A stretch of DNA of 13,847 bases from Bacteroidota bacterium. GTDB lineage: Bacteria; Bacteroidota; Bacteroidia; Chitinophagales; Chitinophagaceae. This document shows positions 7,057-13,708 of the stretch, piece after piece (position 1 is the first letter of the stretch; each line of letters begins with the position of its first letter). Made by a program: the position numbers and the translations under genes. Location of the stretch: positions 1 through 13,847 of the forward strand of contig JAEYRC010000184.1 of NCBI GenBank assembly GCA_023409675.1, given 5' to 3'. The notes beneath the pieces are model-generated. The model had not been told where the DNA came from, searched no databases, and worked only from the letters and a program-made list of their open reading frames with translations.

Positions 7057-7647
7057 TTATTTTTTCAGTCCTTCGATCATAATAATGACCATATTATCTT
7101 CCAGCATCTCCGCGTTGATTTTTTTGGTGCTGCGGTGCCAGGATTCGATACCACTTACCGCATGAAGCATGATCAGCACAGCAGTAGGCGCGTCAATAGG
7201 TTTGATTTCTTCGCGTTCAATACCTTCTTCTATCAACTGGGCGATCTTCTGCCGGTAGGTTCGCCGCTGATTCTGAAAATTCAGCAGGTAAGGTTCAGAA
7301 AGATGTTTCCATTCCCGGTCACTCACATAAACTTCAGCGAAATGCTCCACCATCTGCCGGATATGGAAGCGGAGAACAGCTTCCACTTTAGCAATAGCGG
7401 ATATCTGACGCGAAGAAATGTCATCAATATGCGTCATGAAGGTATTGGCTACCTTAAAACAGATATCCTGTAAGATCTCGGATTTGGAGCTGATATGATT
7501 GTATAAACTCGCCGCTTCTACCCCCACATTTTCCGCCAGATCGCGCATGGAAGTAGCGGAATACCCCTTCAGCCGGAATAATTCTGCCGCCTTGTCGATT
7601 ATAACCTCTCTTCTGGGACTGACCTTATGGGTTTTTTGCTTTATCAT
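7057..7647 (-). CDS. TetR-family repressor, probable PaaR-type regulator
   Basis: 196 residues. Residues about 12-60 form a TetR-type DNA-binding domain: a first helix (EVIIDKAAELFRLKGY), then a helix-turn-helix with TSMRDLAENVGV and the recognition helix AASLYNHISSK. The remaining helical part is the ligand and dimer domain, less conserved in the family. It lies directly upstream of paaE on the same strand, and the same operator-like palindrome occurs upstream of it and upstream of paaA. I therefore infer a phenylacetyl-CoA-responsive repressor that controls itself, paaE and the paaA operon. PaaR of Thermus and Burkholderia-type bacteria is also TetR-type. The effector is not visible in the sequence, and I leave the gene symbol empty. 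Confidence 0.85.
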   Translation of the reverse strand: MIKQKTHKVSPRREVIIDKAAELFRLKGYSATSMRDLAENVGVEAASLYNHISSKSEILQDICFKVANTFMTHIDDISSRQISAIAKVEAVLRFHIRQMVEHFAEVYVSDREWKHLSEPYLLNFQNQRRTYRQKIAQLIEEGIEREEIKPIDAPTAVLIMLHAVSGIESWHRSTKKINAEMLEDNMVIIMIEGLKK

Positions 7648-7660
7648 GACCTGAGTGCTT

Positions 7661-7668
7661 CAAAGATA
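7661..7668 (-). promoter_or_regulatory. -7 promoter element of the tetR-paaE transcript
   Basis: On the minus strand it reads TATCTTTG, a full match to TAnnTTTG, 13 bases before the tetR ATG. It forms part of a perfect 10-base inverted repeat (7661-7670 with 7690-7699). A clear -33 TTG is not seen. Confidence 0.6.
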
Positions 7669-7675
7669 TAAAAAA

Positions 7676-7689
7676 CGAACAGCTGTTAG
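7676..7689. promoter_or_regulatory. PaaR-type operator between tetR and the kinase gene
   Basis: CGAACAGCTGTTAG contains a perfect 10-base palindrome (7678-7687). It agrees with the paaA site at 11 of 14 positions, and with 8 of the 10 fixed positions of the recalled Thermus PaaR motif. It lies between the two mirrored TATCTTTG elements, where a bound repressor would block both divergent promoters. Confidence 0.6.
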
Positions 7690-7691
7690 TA

Positions 7692-7699
7692 TATCTTTG
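7692..7699 (+). promoter_or_regulatory. Distal -7 promoter element for the PfkB-type kinase
   Basis: TATCTTTG on the plus strand matches TAnnTTTG and mirrors the tetR element. It starts two bases after the operator. A transcript from here would have a leader of about 80 bases before the ATG at 7784. No good -33 TTG is present. Confidence 0.45.
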
Positions 7700-7724
7700 C
7701 CAATTTCCTGCAAGCAAAATTGTG

Positions 7725-7732
7725 TAGGTTTG
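7725..7732 (+). promoter_or_regulatory. Proximal -7 promoter element for the PfkB-type kinase
   Basis: TAGGTTTG matches TAnnTTTG and ends 51 bases before the kinase ATG. The nearest upstream TTG (7697-7699) is 25 bases away, rather far. It is outside the operator, so it could give operator-independent expression. Confidence 0.45.
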
Positions 7733-7783
7733 CAGCGCAAAACGAATAACTCGAATATTCCTCCGGGAAATAAACCCTCTTAT

Positions 7784-8707
7784 ATGTCGCTGATTTCAGT
7801 AGGTACCATGGCTTTTGATGCAATAGAAACTCCATTTGGAAAAATTGACCAGGTGGTTGGCGGATCAGCTACCTATGTGGCCTATGCCGCATCGAATTTT
7901 ATAAAACCAGTACAACAGGTGTCTATTGTAGGGGCCGATTTTCCGGAAGAGGAAATGCAGGAACTCAACAGCAGAGGGGTTTCTATGGAGGGGGTTGAAC
8001 AGGTTAAGGATAAGAAATCCTTTTTCTGGAGTGGTAAGTATCACCTCGATATGAATACCCGCGATACCCTGGTTACCGACCTGAACGTATTGCTCGATTT
8101 CAATCCCGTTTTACCCGATACCTATCAGGGTGCCGAATTTTTGATGCTGGGCAACCTTGATCCGCGGATTCAGAAAAAAGTAATCACCCAGCTCAAATCC
8201 CGGCCGAAACTTATTGTTATGGACACGATGAATTTCTGGATGGAATCATCAATGCCTGAACTGGAAGAAGTGCTGTCGATGGTGGATGTGTTGCTGGTTA
8301 ATGACAGCGAAGCCCGGCAGCTCAGCGCCCAGTTTTCGCTGGTGAAAGCAGCCAAAGAGATCATGAAGATGGGACCTAAATTTCTTGTTATCAAGAAAGG
8401 GGAGCATGGCGCCCTGCTGTTTCATAAAGACCAGGTATTCTTCGCGCCTGCACTTCCGCTGGAAGATGTTTTTGACCCCACCGGGGCTGGCGATACCTTT
8501 GCCGGTGGCTTTATCGGCCATCTTGCCCATACCCGCGACATTTCTTTTGAAAACATGAAAACCGCCATCATCGTGGGTTCTGCCATGGCTTCATTTTGCG
8601 TGGAAAAATTTGGTCCGCAACGACTGAAAGAGATCACGCGCGCCGAAATCGATGCCCGTATCAAACAGTTTGTTGACCTGGTAAATTTTGATATTCAATT
8701 GGTCTGA
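7784..8707 (+). CDS. PfkB-family (ribokinase-type) carbohydrate or nucleoside kinase
   Basis: The ATG at 7784 gives 307 residues, starting MSLISVGTMAFDAIETPFG, a natural PfkB N-terminus. The upstream in-frame GTG at 7655 would add 43 low-complexity residues that cover the promoter elements, so I reject it. Visible motifs are the GGSATYVAYAAS substrate-side segment (26-37) and the C-terminal signature DPTGAGDTFAGG (231-242), with GAGD forming the anion hole and Asp237 as the catalytic base. The family phosphorylates sugars, nucleosides or their phosphates with ATP. The substrate cannot be assigned; ribokinase and adenosine kinase are both possible. It is divergent from tetR, sharing the operator region, and convergent with a DUF2911 gene (18-base gap). 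Confidence 0.88.
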   Translation: MSLISVGTMAFDAIETPFGKIDQVVGGSATYVAYAASNFIKPVQQVSIVGADFPEEEMQELNSRGVSMEGVEQVKDKKSFFWSGKYHLDMNTRDTLVTDLNVLLDFNPVLPDTYQGAEFLMLGNLDPRIQKKVITQLKSRPKLIVMDTMNFWMESSMPELEEVLSMVDVLLVNDSEARQLSAQFSLVKAAKEIMKMGPKFLVIKKGEHGALLFHKDQVFFAPALPLEDVFDPTGAGDTFAGGFIGHLAHTRDISFENMKTAIIVGSAMASFCVEKFGPQRLKEITRAEIDARIKQFVDLVNFDIQLV

Positions 8708-8725
8708 GTTGCCGAACCGCTGTCA

Positions 8726-9358
8726 CTAATTGAAGGTGATGGGTAAACTTACCCGAAGGGTATCCCAGCCGATGACCAGTTTTGTACTGTCGGTGGTCGG
8801 ACTGAACTCCATGGAAAACAGTTCAAGCGCCTTTGACGATTGATCGACCGGAACCTGGAAGGAATATGCGTCGAAGGAACTGTCGATATTCAATCCCCAG
8901 GTGTACAGGTTGGTATTCAAACGCAACTGCCAGTGATCGGGTTGCGGAATAGCATATACGATATATCTTCCTTTATTTACCCTTTTCCGCTGAATCTTTA
9001 CATCCGTAAAAAATTCAATTTCCGTCGCTTCGTTAGCGCCAAGTCGCCAGGGTTCGCCGTACTTAACCATCCCGCCAAAAATTGTTCTGCCTTCTTTCCT
9101 CGGCCGGCTGTAGATCACACGGGCAAGGGGAAGTTTATCTCCGGAAGATGACATTTTACTGATCGGGAAATCGACCGGATAATAGATCATATCCATAGGC
9201 GATTTATCGAGACCAGGATCGCGGTTTGCGGGAGTTTTGATCACCGGCAGAGATGCCGGATTATTATTTGCGGGCTGAGGCTTTTCGATACACCCGCCAG
9301 CCATCAGCAAAAGTGTACACAACGGAATAACTGATAAATAGAACCTGGATAAAGGCAT
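8726..9358 (-). CDS. DUF2911 lipoprotein
   Basis: I choose the ATG at 9358 (210 residues): it follows the stop codon of the upstream paralogue by a single base (TAACATG), and gives a clean lipoprotein signal with MPLSR, a hydrophobic stretch and GGC with Cys23. The in-frame ATG at 9406 would add 16 residues and overlap the upstream gene. The mature part is a DUF2911 domain whose centre carries the family block: SRPRKEGRTIFGG, a short spacer, then WRLGANEATEIEFFTDV. Function of the family is unknown; it is common in Bacteroidota envelope proteins. It is the second gene of a coupled pair. Confidence 0.85.
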   Translation of the reverse strand: MPLSRFYLSVIPLCTLLLMAGGCIEKPQPANNNPASLPVIKTPANRDPGLDKSPMDMIYYPVDFPISKMSSSGDKLPLARVIYSRPRKEGRTIFGGMVKYGEPWRLGANEATEIEFFTDVKIQRKRVNKGRYIVYAIPQPDHWQLRLNTNLYTWGLNIDSSFDAYSFQVPVDQSSKALELFSMEFSPTTDSTKLVIGWDTLRVSLPITFN

Positions 9359-9359
9359 G

Positions 9360-9929
9360 TTACATGGAACGTTGATAAGAAAAAGGAATGATGGCTTTAA
9401 CATCATCCCATGCGATAATAAGATTTATTCCTGATGAATCCTCAACAAATGACATACTAAAAGGTTCAACCGGGGTTTCCTGTTTTTCGGGTTTTACATC
9501 GATCCGGGCAATATCCTTTTCCGGATCATACTGAAAGGCGCCCCAGGAATCTGTATCGCGGTTGATCATGATTGTCCATTTTTCGGGGGTTGGAATACAA
9601 AACATGGTATAACGACCCTTCGAAATTTTTCGTCCGCCGAGTGAAACATCCGTGAAGAATTCCAACTCTGTAGCCTCATTGGCACCCAGGCGCCATACTT
9701 CACCAAATTCAACCAGTTCACCATAAACGGTACGGCCGTTTTTTAAAGGGCGGCTGTAAATGACCCGGGCTACGGGTGGCGTATTAACTTTATTCTGCAC
9801 CTTAAGAATGGGGTAGTTAACCGGGTAATAGGAGATATCCAGTATAGATTTATCCAATGAAGGAATGGCCTGGGCCTGAATGGTCAGGCCGATTATTAAG
9901 GATGCTATAGTAAGATAAACAGCTTTCAT
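9360..9929 (-). CDS. DUF2911 secreted protein
   Basis: 189 residues with a Sec signal peptide (MKAV, hydrophobic core, cleavage expected after AQA near residue 21) and no lipobox, so it is probably periplasmic or secreted. The DUF2911 domain has the conserved block SRPLKNGRTVYGE, then VWRLGANEATELEFFTDV. It is clearly paralogous to the downstream lipoprotein: the first 25 mature residues (SLDKSILDISYYPVNYPI versus GLDKSPMDMIYYPVDFPI) and the central block align without gaps. A promoter-like TACTTTTG element lies 29 bases upstream (9959-9966). The biochemical role is unknown. Confidence 0.88.
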   Translation of the reverse strand: MKAVYLTIASLIIGLTIQAQAIPSLDKSILDISYYPVNYPILKVQNKVNTPPVARVIYSRPLKNGRTVYGELVEFGEVWRLGANEATELEFFTDVSLGGRKISKGRYTMFCIPTPEKWTIMINRDTDSWGAFQYDPEKDIARIDVKPEKQETPVEPFSMSFVEDSSGINLIIAWDDVKAIIPFSYQRSM

Positions 9930-9958
9930 ATATCACTGAGTCATTTAAAATGTGTGGA

Positions 9959-9966
9959 CAAAAGTA
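9959..9966 (-). promoter_or_regulatory. -7 promoter element of the DUF2911 gene pair
   Basis: The minus strand reads TACTTTTG, a full match to TAnnTTTG, 29 bases upstream of the ATG at 9929. No TTG stands at the expected -33 distance. Confidence 0.4.
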
Positions 9967-10065
9967 TCGGAATTAAACCCAAAAAAAGTGTTAACTCAAT
10001 TGTAGGATGAAAAGAAGTATCAACGGTTTATCGGGTTGAAGAAAGGAAAATAAAATTTGCCGGTC

Positions 10066-10650
10066 CTATAACATGCTGAACTGTTCTTCTGCATACGCTT
10101 TCAGTTCGGGAAAAAATTGCCGGTAGCCGGCCTGAAGTGTTGTATAATTTTTATCGAACAATACATTGATCGTTTCGTAGTCATGTAAATAACTTGCCCG
10201 GTGTACCAGCCCTCTGAAACTGTTTTCAATGCCCTGCCGGTATCGGTAGTTAAGCAGCCAGTTCTGATTTTTCATGTAGGGGAAGATGCGGAGAAAGTTA
10301 TCCGGCAGTATGCCAATTTGTGTGTCGAGTTTACTGTAAATAGATTGTGCAAAATGCCCCAGCTCATCAGCAGGAAAGATACCCGCATCTGTTGCCAGAA
10401 AATGATCATAAACAATATCGAGGAAGGCGCCGCTGTATAAACCATAGTCGGCACGAAATACGGCTTTAGCCTCGCGGTTTACCGGGTGACTGTCGGTGAA
10501 GCTGTCGATCAGCCGGTGCAGCCGGATACCTTTGCGGACTTCATCCGGGAAATTAAATTGCTGCTTTCCTTTAATAAAGTCAGATATCATATTGCCCGCA
10601 AGTACTTCCGGGTGGTTAAACGATAAGTAGGCATGTGCCAGGTAATTCAT
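10066..10650 (-). CDS. ACP phosphodiesterase family protein (AcpH-like)
   Basis: 194 residues, the usual length of the AcpH/DUF479 family. Family features are MNYLAHAYLS at the N-terminus, the GNMISDFIKG segment (19-28), HRLIDSFTD (45-53) and YDHFLA (81-86). The His and Asp residues in these motifs form the metal-dependent, HD-like active site. E. coli AcpH removes 4'-phosphopantetheine from acyl carrier protein. Many Bacteroidota relatives are annotated the same way without direct proof, so the reaction is an inference from the family. The gene stands alone; the next gene downstream (DUF2911) starts about 135 bases away. No clear promoter was found upstream. Confidence 0.85.
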   Translation of the reverse strand: MNYLAHAYLSFNHPEVLAGNMISDFIKGKQQFNFPDEVRKGIRLHRLIDSFTDSHPVNREAKAVFRADYGLYSGAFLDIVYDHFLATDAGIFPADELGHFAQSIYSKLDTQIGILPDNFLRIFPYMKNQNWLLNYRYRQGIENSFRGLVHRASYLHDYETINVLFDKNYTTLQAGYRQFFPELKAYAEEQFSML

Positions 10651-10947
10651 TTAATGTTCAGATTTTATTCCTGATAAGAAAGCCGCGGTATTACGTCTAT
10701 CGGTTAATGGTATTGCCGGTCCGGCATAGGCCTGACGTAAATTTACGATATCCTGATGCCAATTCATGGGATACCTTTTAGGCAGCTCTTCGAACAGTAT
10801 CTGTTACGCAGGTTTAATTCTTACCTGTTCACGGTAATCCTCTGAATTCATTTACCGTTCATCTTGCGATGATGATCTTTCGTACAACCATAGCCGATAA
10901 TTCTGAGCGTACTTAACATTTCATTGATACCACTCTTCACTATTTGC
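10651..10947. other. Gene-free intergenic stretch with short palindromes
   Basis: No credible coding frame is visible on either strand. It contains TGCCGG-T-CCGGCA (10714-10726), the perfect 12-base palindrome CGTAAATTTACG (10736-10747) and an inverted repeat AACAG-TAT-CTGTT around 10793-10805. No tRNA-like fold or repeat array was recognised. Confidence 0.6.
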
Positions 10948-10978
10948 TTGCAGACGGCTTAAAGGCGATATAGTTTTG
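10948..10978 (+). promoter_or_regulatory. Promoter of the first PepSY-like gene
   Basis: TTG (10948-10950), a 20-base spacer and TAGTTTTG (10971-10978) fit the Bacteroidota TTG / TAnnTTTG promoter well. The -7 element ends 37 bases before the ATG at 11016. This is the best complete promoter in the window. Confidence 0.7.
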
Positions 10979-11015
10979 CCCTATCAATAACACAACAACA
11001 TAAACCCAGATCGTC

Positions 11016-11465
11016 ATGAAAAAGTTTTTATCTCTAACACTTGCCTTATCACTCGGATTATCCGCAGCTATAGCAAATCCTTTTCCTGCAGCCGGAAATA
11101 AATTCAATGAAGCGTTGAAGTATTCTTTCGCCGGCGCTGAAATTATTTCCTGGAAAAGCGTTCGCAACACGGGATTGCAGCAGGCGGCTTTCTATCTTAA
11201 CAATCAGCGCTTTCACGCTTATTATAATGAAAGCGCGCAACTGGTGGCTACTGTACGCTTTGTACAGGCTTCCAATCTTCCGCTGCATATCCATCAGTCC
11301 ATCACCGGTAATTATTCAGGATGTGCGGTAACTGAAGTTGCTGAAATGGTACAGAACGGCATCACTGAATTTTATATCACCATTCAGCATAATAATAAAG
11401 AGATCATGTTGCGTGCTGATGAAAAAGGAATGCTTAAAAATATTTATTCAAAAAAAATCAACTAA
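11016..11465 (+). CDS. Secreted PepSY-like protein, first of tandem pair
   Basis: 149 residues with a Sec signal peptide (MKK, hydrophobic core, likely cleavage after AIA at residue 20). The mature part, about 129 residues, has the pattern of the small PepSY-like (beta-lactamase-inhibitor-like) periplasmic proteins common in Bacteroidota: a helix (FNEALKYSFAGA), the ISWK turn, then beta-strands with AFYLNNQRFHAYYNE, a second helix ending in EVAEMVQNG, and final strands FYITIQ and IMLRADEKG. The function of these proteins is unknown. It is a paralogue of the next gene, 79 bases downstream. No lipobox or membrane anchor is present. Confidence 0.8.
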   Translation: MKKFLSLTLALSLGLSAAIANPFPAAGNKFNEALKYSFAGAEIISWKSVRNTGLQQAAFYLNNQRFHAYYNESAQLVATVRFVQASNLPLHIHQSITGNYSGCAVTEVAEMVQNGITEFYITIQHNNKEIMLRADEKGMLKNIYSKKIN

Positions 11466-11544
11466 GCTGTAACCTTTTTTATCGCACTGCGTCACACTAT
11501 CACAAACCAAATAACAACATTAATAAAATAGTAAAAAGTCAAAA

Positions 11545-12000
11545 ATGAAAAAGCAATTAGTAACCCTCGCCCTCATACTGGTAACAGGTTTTACCGGTTT
11601 ATTCGCTAACAATTCCGATGCGGTCAGCGCGAATGTCCGCTCTGCATTCGAGAAAGAATTTGCTAACGCAAAGAACATCTCCTGGAAAATCAGCAAAGAA
11701 TTTTCTAAAGCAACATTCACAGTTAACGATCAGGTTTTATTCGCTTACTACAGCGAAGGTGGTCAACTGCTGGCCGTTTCAAGAAACCTGCTTTCCGCCC
11801 AGCTGCCCATCAACTTATCGGTTGACCTGAAAAAATCCTATGCCGGTTTCTGGATCAGCGATCTGTTTGAAATGGCTGCCAATGGAGAATCAACATACTA
11901 TGCCACCGTTGAAAATGCCGATCATAAATATATTCTGAAATCTTCCGGCATGCGTGGCTGGACGATCTTCAAAAAAGAGAAAAAAGATTCAGAACAGTAA
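11545..12000 (+). CDS. Secreted PepSY-like protein, second of tandem pair
   Basis: 151 residues with a Sec signal peptide (MKK, hydrophobic core, likely cleavage after LFA at residue 21). It aligns along its whole length with the previous gene: helix FEKEFANAKN, the shared ISWK, the strand ending in FAYYSEGGQLLAVSRN, FEMAANG before the last strands, and a short basic tail. By eye identity is low (roughly a quarter to a third), so the duplication is old. It follows the first copy by 79 bases with no clear TAnnTTTG promoter between, so the two are probably one transcript ending at the strong terminator at 12029-12054. Function unknown. Confidence 0.8.
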   Translation: MKKQLVTLALILVTGFTGLFANNSDAVSANVRSAFEKEFANAKNISWKISKEFSKATFTVNDQVLFAYYSEGGQLLAVSRNLLSAQLPINLSVDLKKSYAGFWISDLFEMAANGESTYYATVENADHKYILKSSGMRGWTIFKKEKKDSEQ

Positions 12001-12028
12001 CAATTCAAGTTGCATTAGTTGGACAGCG

Positions 12029-12054
12029 GCCCCCGGTTCCCCGGGGGCTTTTTT
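12029..12054 (+). terminator. Strong rho-independent terminator after the PepSY-like pair
   Basis: GCCCCCGG (12029-12036) pairs perfectly with CCGGGGGC (12041-12048) around a TTCC loop and is followed by six T (12049-12054). It ends the transcript of the secreted-protein pair and isolates the following gene. Confidence 0.92.
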
Positions 12055-12092
12055 ATGGTGCGCAAATAAGTTCCGGATGTAGCTGATTGTAC

Positions 12093-12100
12093 TACCTTTG
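12093..12100 (+). promoter_or_regulatory. -7 promoter element of the deoxyhypusine-synthase-like gene
   Basis: TACCTTTG matches TAnnTTTG fully and ends 19 bases before the ATG at 12120. TTC at 12071-12073 stands 19 bases upstream in place of the -33 TTG. This element would lie inside the coding region if the in-frame TTG at 12087 were the start, which argues for the ATG. Confidence 0.6.
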
Positions 12101-12119
12101 CCGCAGTAAAAAACGGATT

Positions 12120-13094
12120 ATGAATAAAGGACCTGTATCAGCATTTATAGAACACAATTTCAGGCATTTTAATGCGGCAGCACTTGTAGACGCCGCAAAG
12201 GGATATGAAGCCCATCTGCAGGATGGTGGTAAAATGATGGTAACGCTTGCCGGGGCGATGAGCACCGCGGAACTGGGTGTTTCACTTGCGGAAATGATCC
12301 GGCAGGATAAGATCCAGATCATCTCCTGTACCGGCGCGAACCTTGAAGAAGATGTCATGAACCTGGTGGCGCACTCTCATTATAAGCGTATACCCAACTA
12401 CCGCGATCTTACCCCGGAAGAGGAATGGGCGCTGCTGGAAAAAGGCCTGAACCGGGTTACCGACACCTGTATTCCGGAAGAAGAGGCATTCCGTAAAATA
12501 CAGCACCATATTGTTAAGATCTGGAAAGACGCGGAAGCAAGTGGCGAACTGTATTTTCCCCATGAATACATGTACAAGCTGATCCTCAGCAGGGTGATGG
12601 AAGCCGATTATGAGATCGATCCCAAAGACAGCTGGATCATCGCGGCGGCGGAAAAAAATCTGCCGATCGTTATCGGCGGATGGGAAGACAGTACCATGGG
12701 TAATATCTTCGCTTCTTATGTGATCAAGGGAGAACTGCAGGCCTCCACCATGAAAAGTGGTATCGAATATATGGTATGGTTATCTGAATGGTATCGCCAG
12801 AACTCCGGTGGTAAAGGCATCGGCTTCTTCCAGATCGGGGGCGGTATTGCCGGCGATTTTCCGATCTGCGTAGTACCCATGATGTACCAGGATCTCGAAT
12901 GGCATGATGTTCCTTTCTGGAACTATTTCTGCCAGATCTCTGATTCTACCACCTCCTATGGTTCTTATTCAGGTGCGGTGCCCAATGAAAAGATTACCTG
13001 GGGTAAGCTGGATATCAAAACACCTAAATACGTCATTGAAAGTGATGCCACCATTGTGGCGCCACTCATATTCGCTTGGATCCTGGGAAAATAA
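12120..13094 (+). CDS. Deoxyhypusine synthase-like protein
   Basis: The ATG at 12120 gives 324 residues (MNKGPVSAFIEHNF), normal for bacterial members; the in-frame TTG 33 bases upstream overlaps the promoter and is rejected. Family motifs are LAGAMSTAELG (43-53), CTGANLEEDV (70-79), the glycine-rich IGGGIAGDFP (239-248) and TWGK (293-296), whose Lys296 matches the lysine that forms the covalent aminobutyl intermediate in deoxyhypusine synthase. Bacteria lack eIF5A, so this is unlikely to be a protein-modifying enzyme. A cyanobacterial homologue makes homospermidine from polyamines, so an NAD-dependent polyamine aminobutyl transfer is the best guess. The K-H-H after the GGG in the human enzyme is not conserved here. 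Convergent with rpiB. Confidence 0.88.
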   Translation: MNKGPVSAFIEHNFRHFNAAALVDAAKGYEAHLQDGGKMMVTLAGAMSTAELGVSLAEMIRQDKIQIISCTGANLEEDVMNLVAHSHYKRIPNYRDLTPEEEWALLEKGLNRVTDTCIPEEEAFRKIQHHIVKIWKDAEASGELYFPHEYMYKLILSRVMEADYEIDPKDSWIIAAAEKNLPIVIGGWEDSTMGNIFASYVIKGELQASTMKSGIEYMVWLSEWYRQNSGGKGIGFFQIGGGIAGDFPICVVPMMYQDLEWHDVPFWNYFCQISDSTTSYGSYSGAVPNEKITWGKLDIKTPKYVIESDATIVAPLIFAWILGK

Positions 13095-13190
13095 TTACTG
13101 GTCGTGCAACGGTGGAAACATTTTCCGGGTCATCACCCGGGGACCCCCCCCCGCGACACAGTACATTCAATTGCGGTTCAATACACACGA

Positions 13191-13211
13191 AACCCGGCTA
13201 AATGCCGGGTT
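13191..13211. terminator. Hairpin between the convergent DHS-like gene and rpiB
   Basis: AACCCGGC (13191-13198), loop TAAAT, GCCGGGTT (13204-13211): a perfect eight-base stem in the gap between converging genes. It lacks a strong T-run on either side, so it is a probable but not certain bidirectional terminator. A second hairpin, CCGGGT-CATC-ACCCGG (13125-13140), lies just upstream. Confidence 0.45.
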
Positions 13212-13240
13212 CGTTGCTTATATTCAGTACCAAAGCAAGG

Positions 13241-13690
13241 TCAGCAGGAAATCTTATCGACACGGTTACCATGCCTCCCACCTTCAAATGCGGTAGTTAG
13301 GAAAATATCTATGATATCGCGGGCATTTTCATAAGCTAAATAACGGGCCGGAATACAAATCACATTCGCATTATTATGCTGCCGCGCCAGCCTGGCGATA
13401 TCCGTTTGCCAGCAAATAGCCGCACGGATGCCTTGGTGTTTATTGGCCGTCATGCAAACTCCATTGGCACTTCCGCAGAACAATAATCCTGCGGCGGCTT
13501 CTTCTTTTTCAACCGCTTCAGCTACAGGATGTGCAAAATCGGGGTAATCAACTGAACTGCTGTCGAAAGCGCCTTTATCGATAACCGAATACCCTTTTTC
13601 TTTAAGGTACGCGGCCACTTTCTCTTTCATTTCAAAGCCGGCATGATCGCCGCCAATAACAAGGGGTTTGGATAGGTCGAATGAAGACAT
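13241..13690 (-). CDS. rpiB: Ribose-5-phosphate isomerase B
   Basis: 149 residues, the usual RpiB/LacAB length. Visible features are GGDHAG near the N-terminus (13-18), the catalytic Cys72 in LLFCGSANG, ANKHQGIRAA (82-91) and the His105 region RQHNNANV. The enzyme interconverts ribose 5-phosphate and ribulose 5-phosphate in the non-oxidative pentose phosphate pathway, in the cytosol. The CGSANG loop and Cys72 fit RpiB; allose-6-phosphate isomerase activity is a known side activity of the family. The gene has its own promoter element almost at the start codon and no operon partner in the window. Possible co-regulation with the PfkB kinase 5 kb away is not supported by any shared site. Confidence 0.93.
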   Translation of the reverse strand: MSSFDLSKPLVIGGDHAGFEMKEKVAAYLKEKGYSVIDKGAFDSSSVDYPDFAHPVAEAVEKEEAAAGLLFCGSANGVCMTANKHQGIRAAICWQTDIARLARQHNNANVICIPARYLAYENARDIIDIFLTTAFEGGRHGNRVDKISC

Positions 13691-13700
13691 GTTTTTTTTG

Positions 13701-13708
13701 CAAAGGTA
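13701..13708 (-). promoter_or_regulatory. -7 promoter element of rpiB
   Basis: The minus strand reads TACCTTTG, identical to the DHS-like gene's element. Only 10 bases (GC then eight A) separate it from the rpiB ATG, so the leader would be a few bases long or absent. Confidence 0.55.

Noticed and set aside
6889..7473. 194-codon open frame on the plus strand across the paaE/tetR junction
   Set aside because: It covers parts of two well-supported minus-strand genes and their gap; the translation resembles no protein I know.
7655..7783. GTG-initiated 43-residue N-terminal extension of the PfkB-type kinase
   Set aside because: The extension overlaps the operator and both promoter elements, and the residues from the ATG at 7784 are the normal family N-terminus.
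10792..10805. GAACAG-TAT-CTGTT as a third copy of the PaaR-type operator
   Set aside because: The half-sites match, but the arms are three bases further apart than in the two good sites, and no phenylacetate gene is adjacent.
12087..12119. TTG-initiated 11-residue extension of the DHS-like protein
   Set aside because: It would overlap the TACCTTTG promoter element; the ATG at 12120 gives the typical N-terminus.
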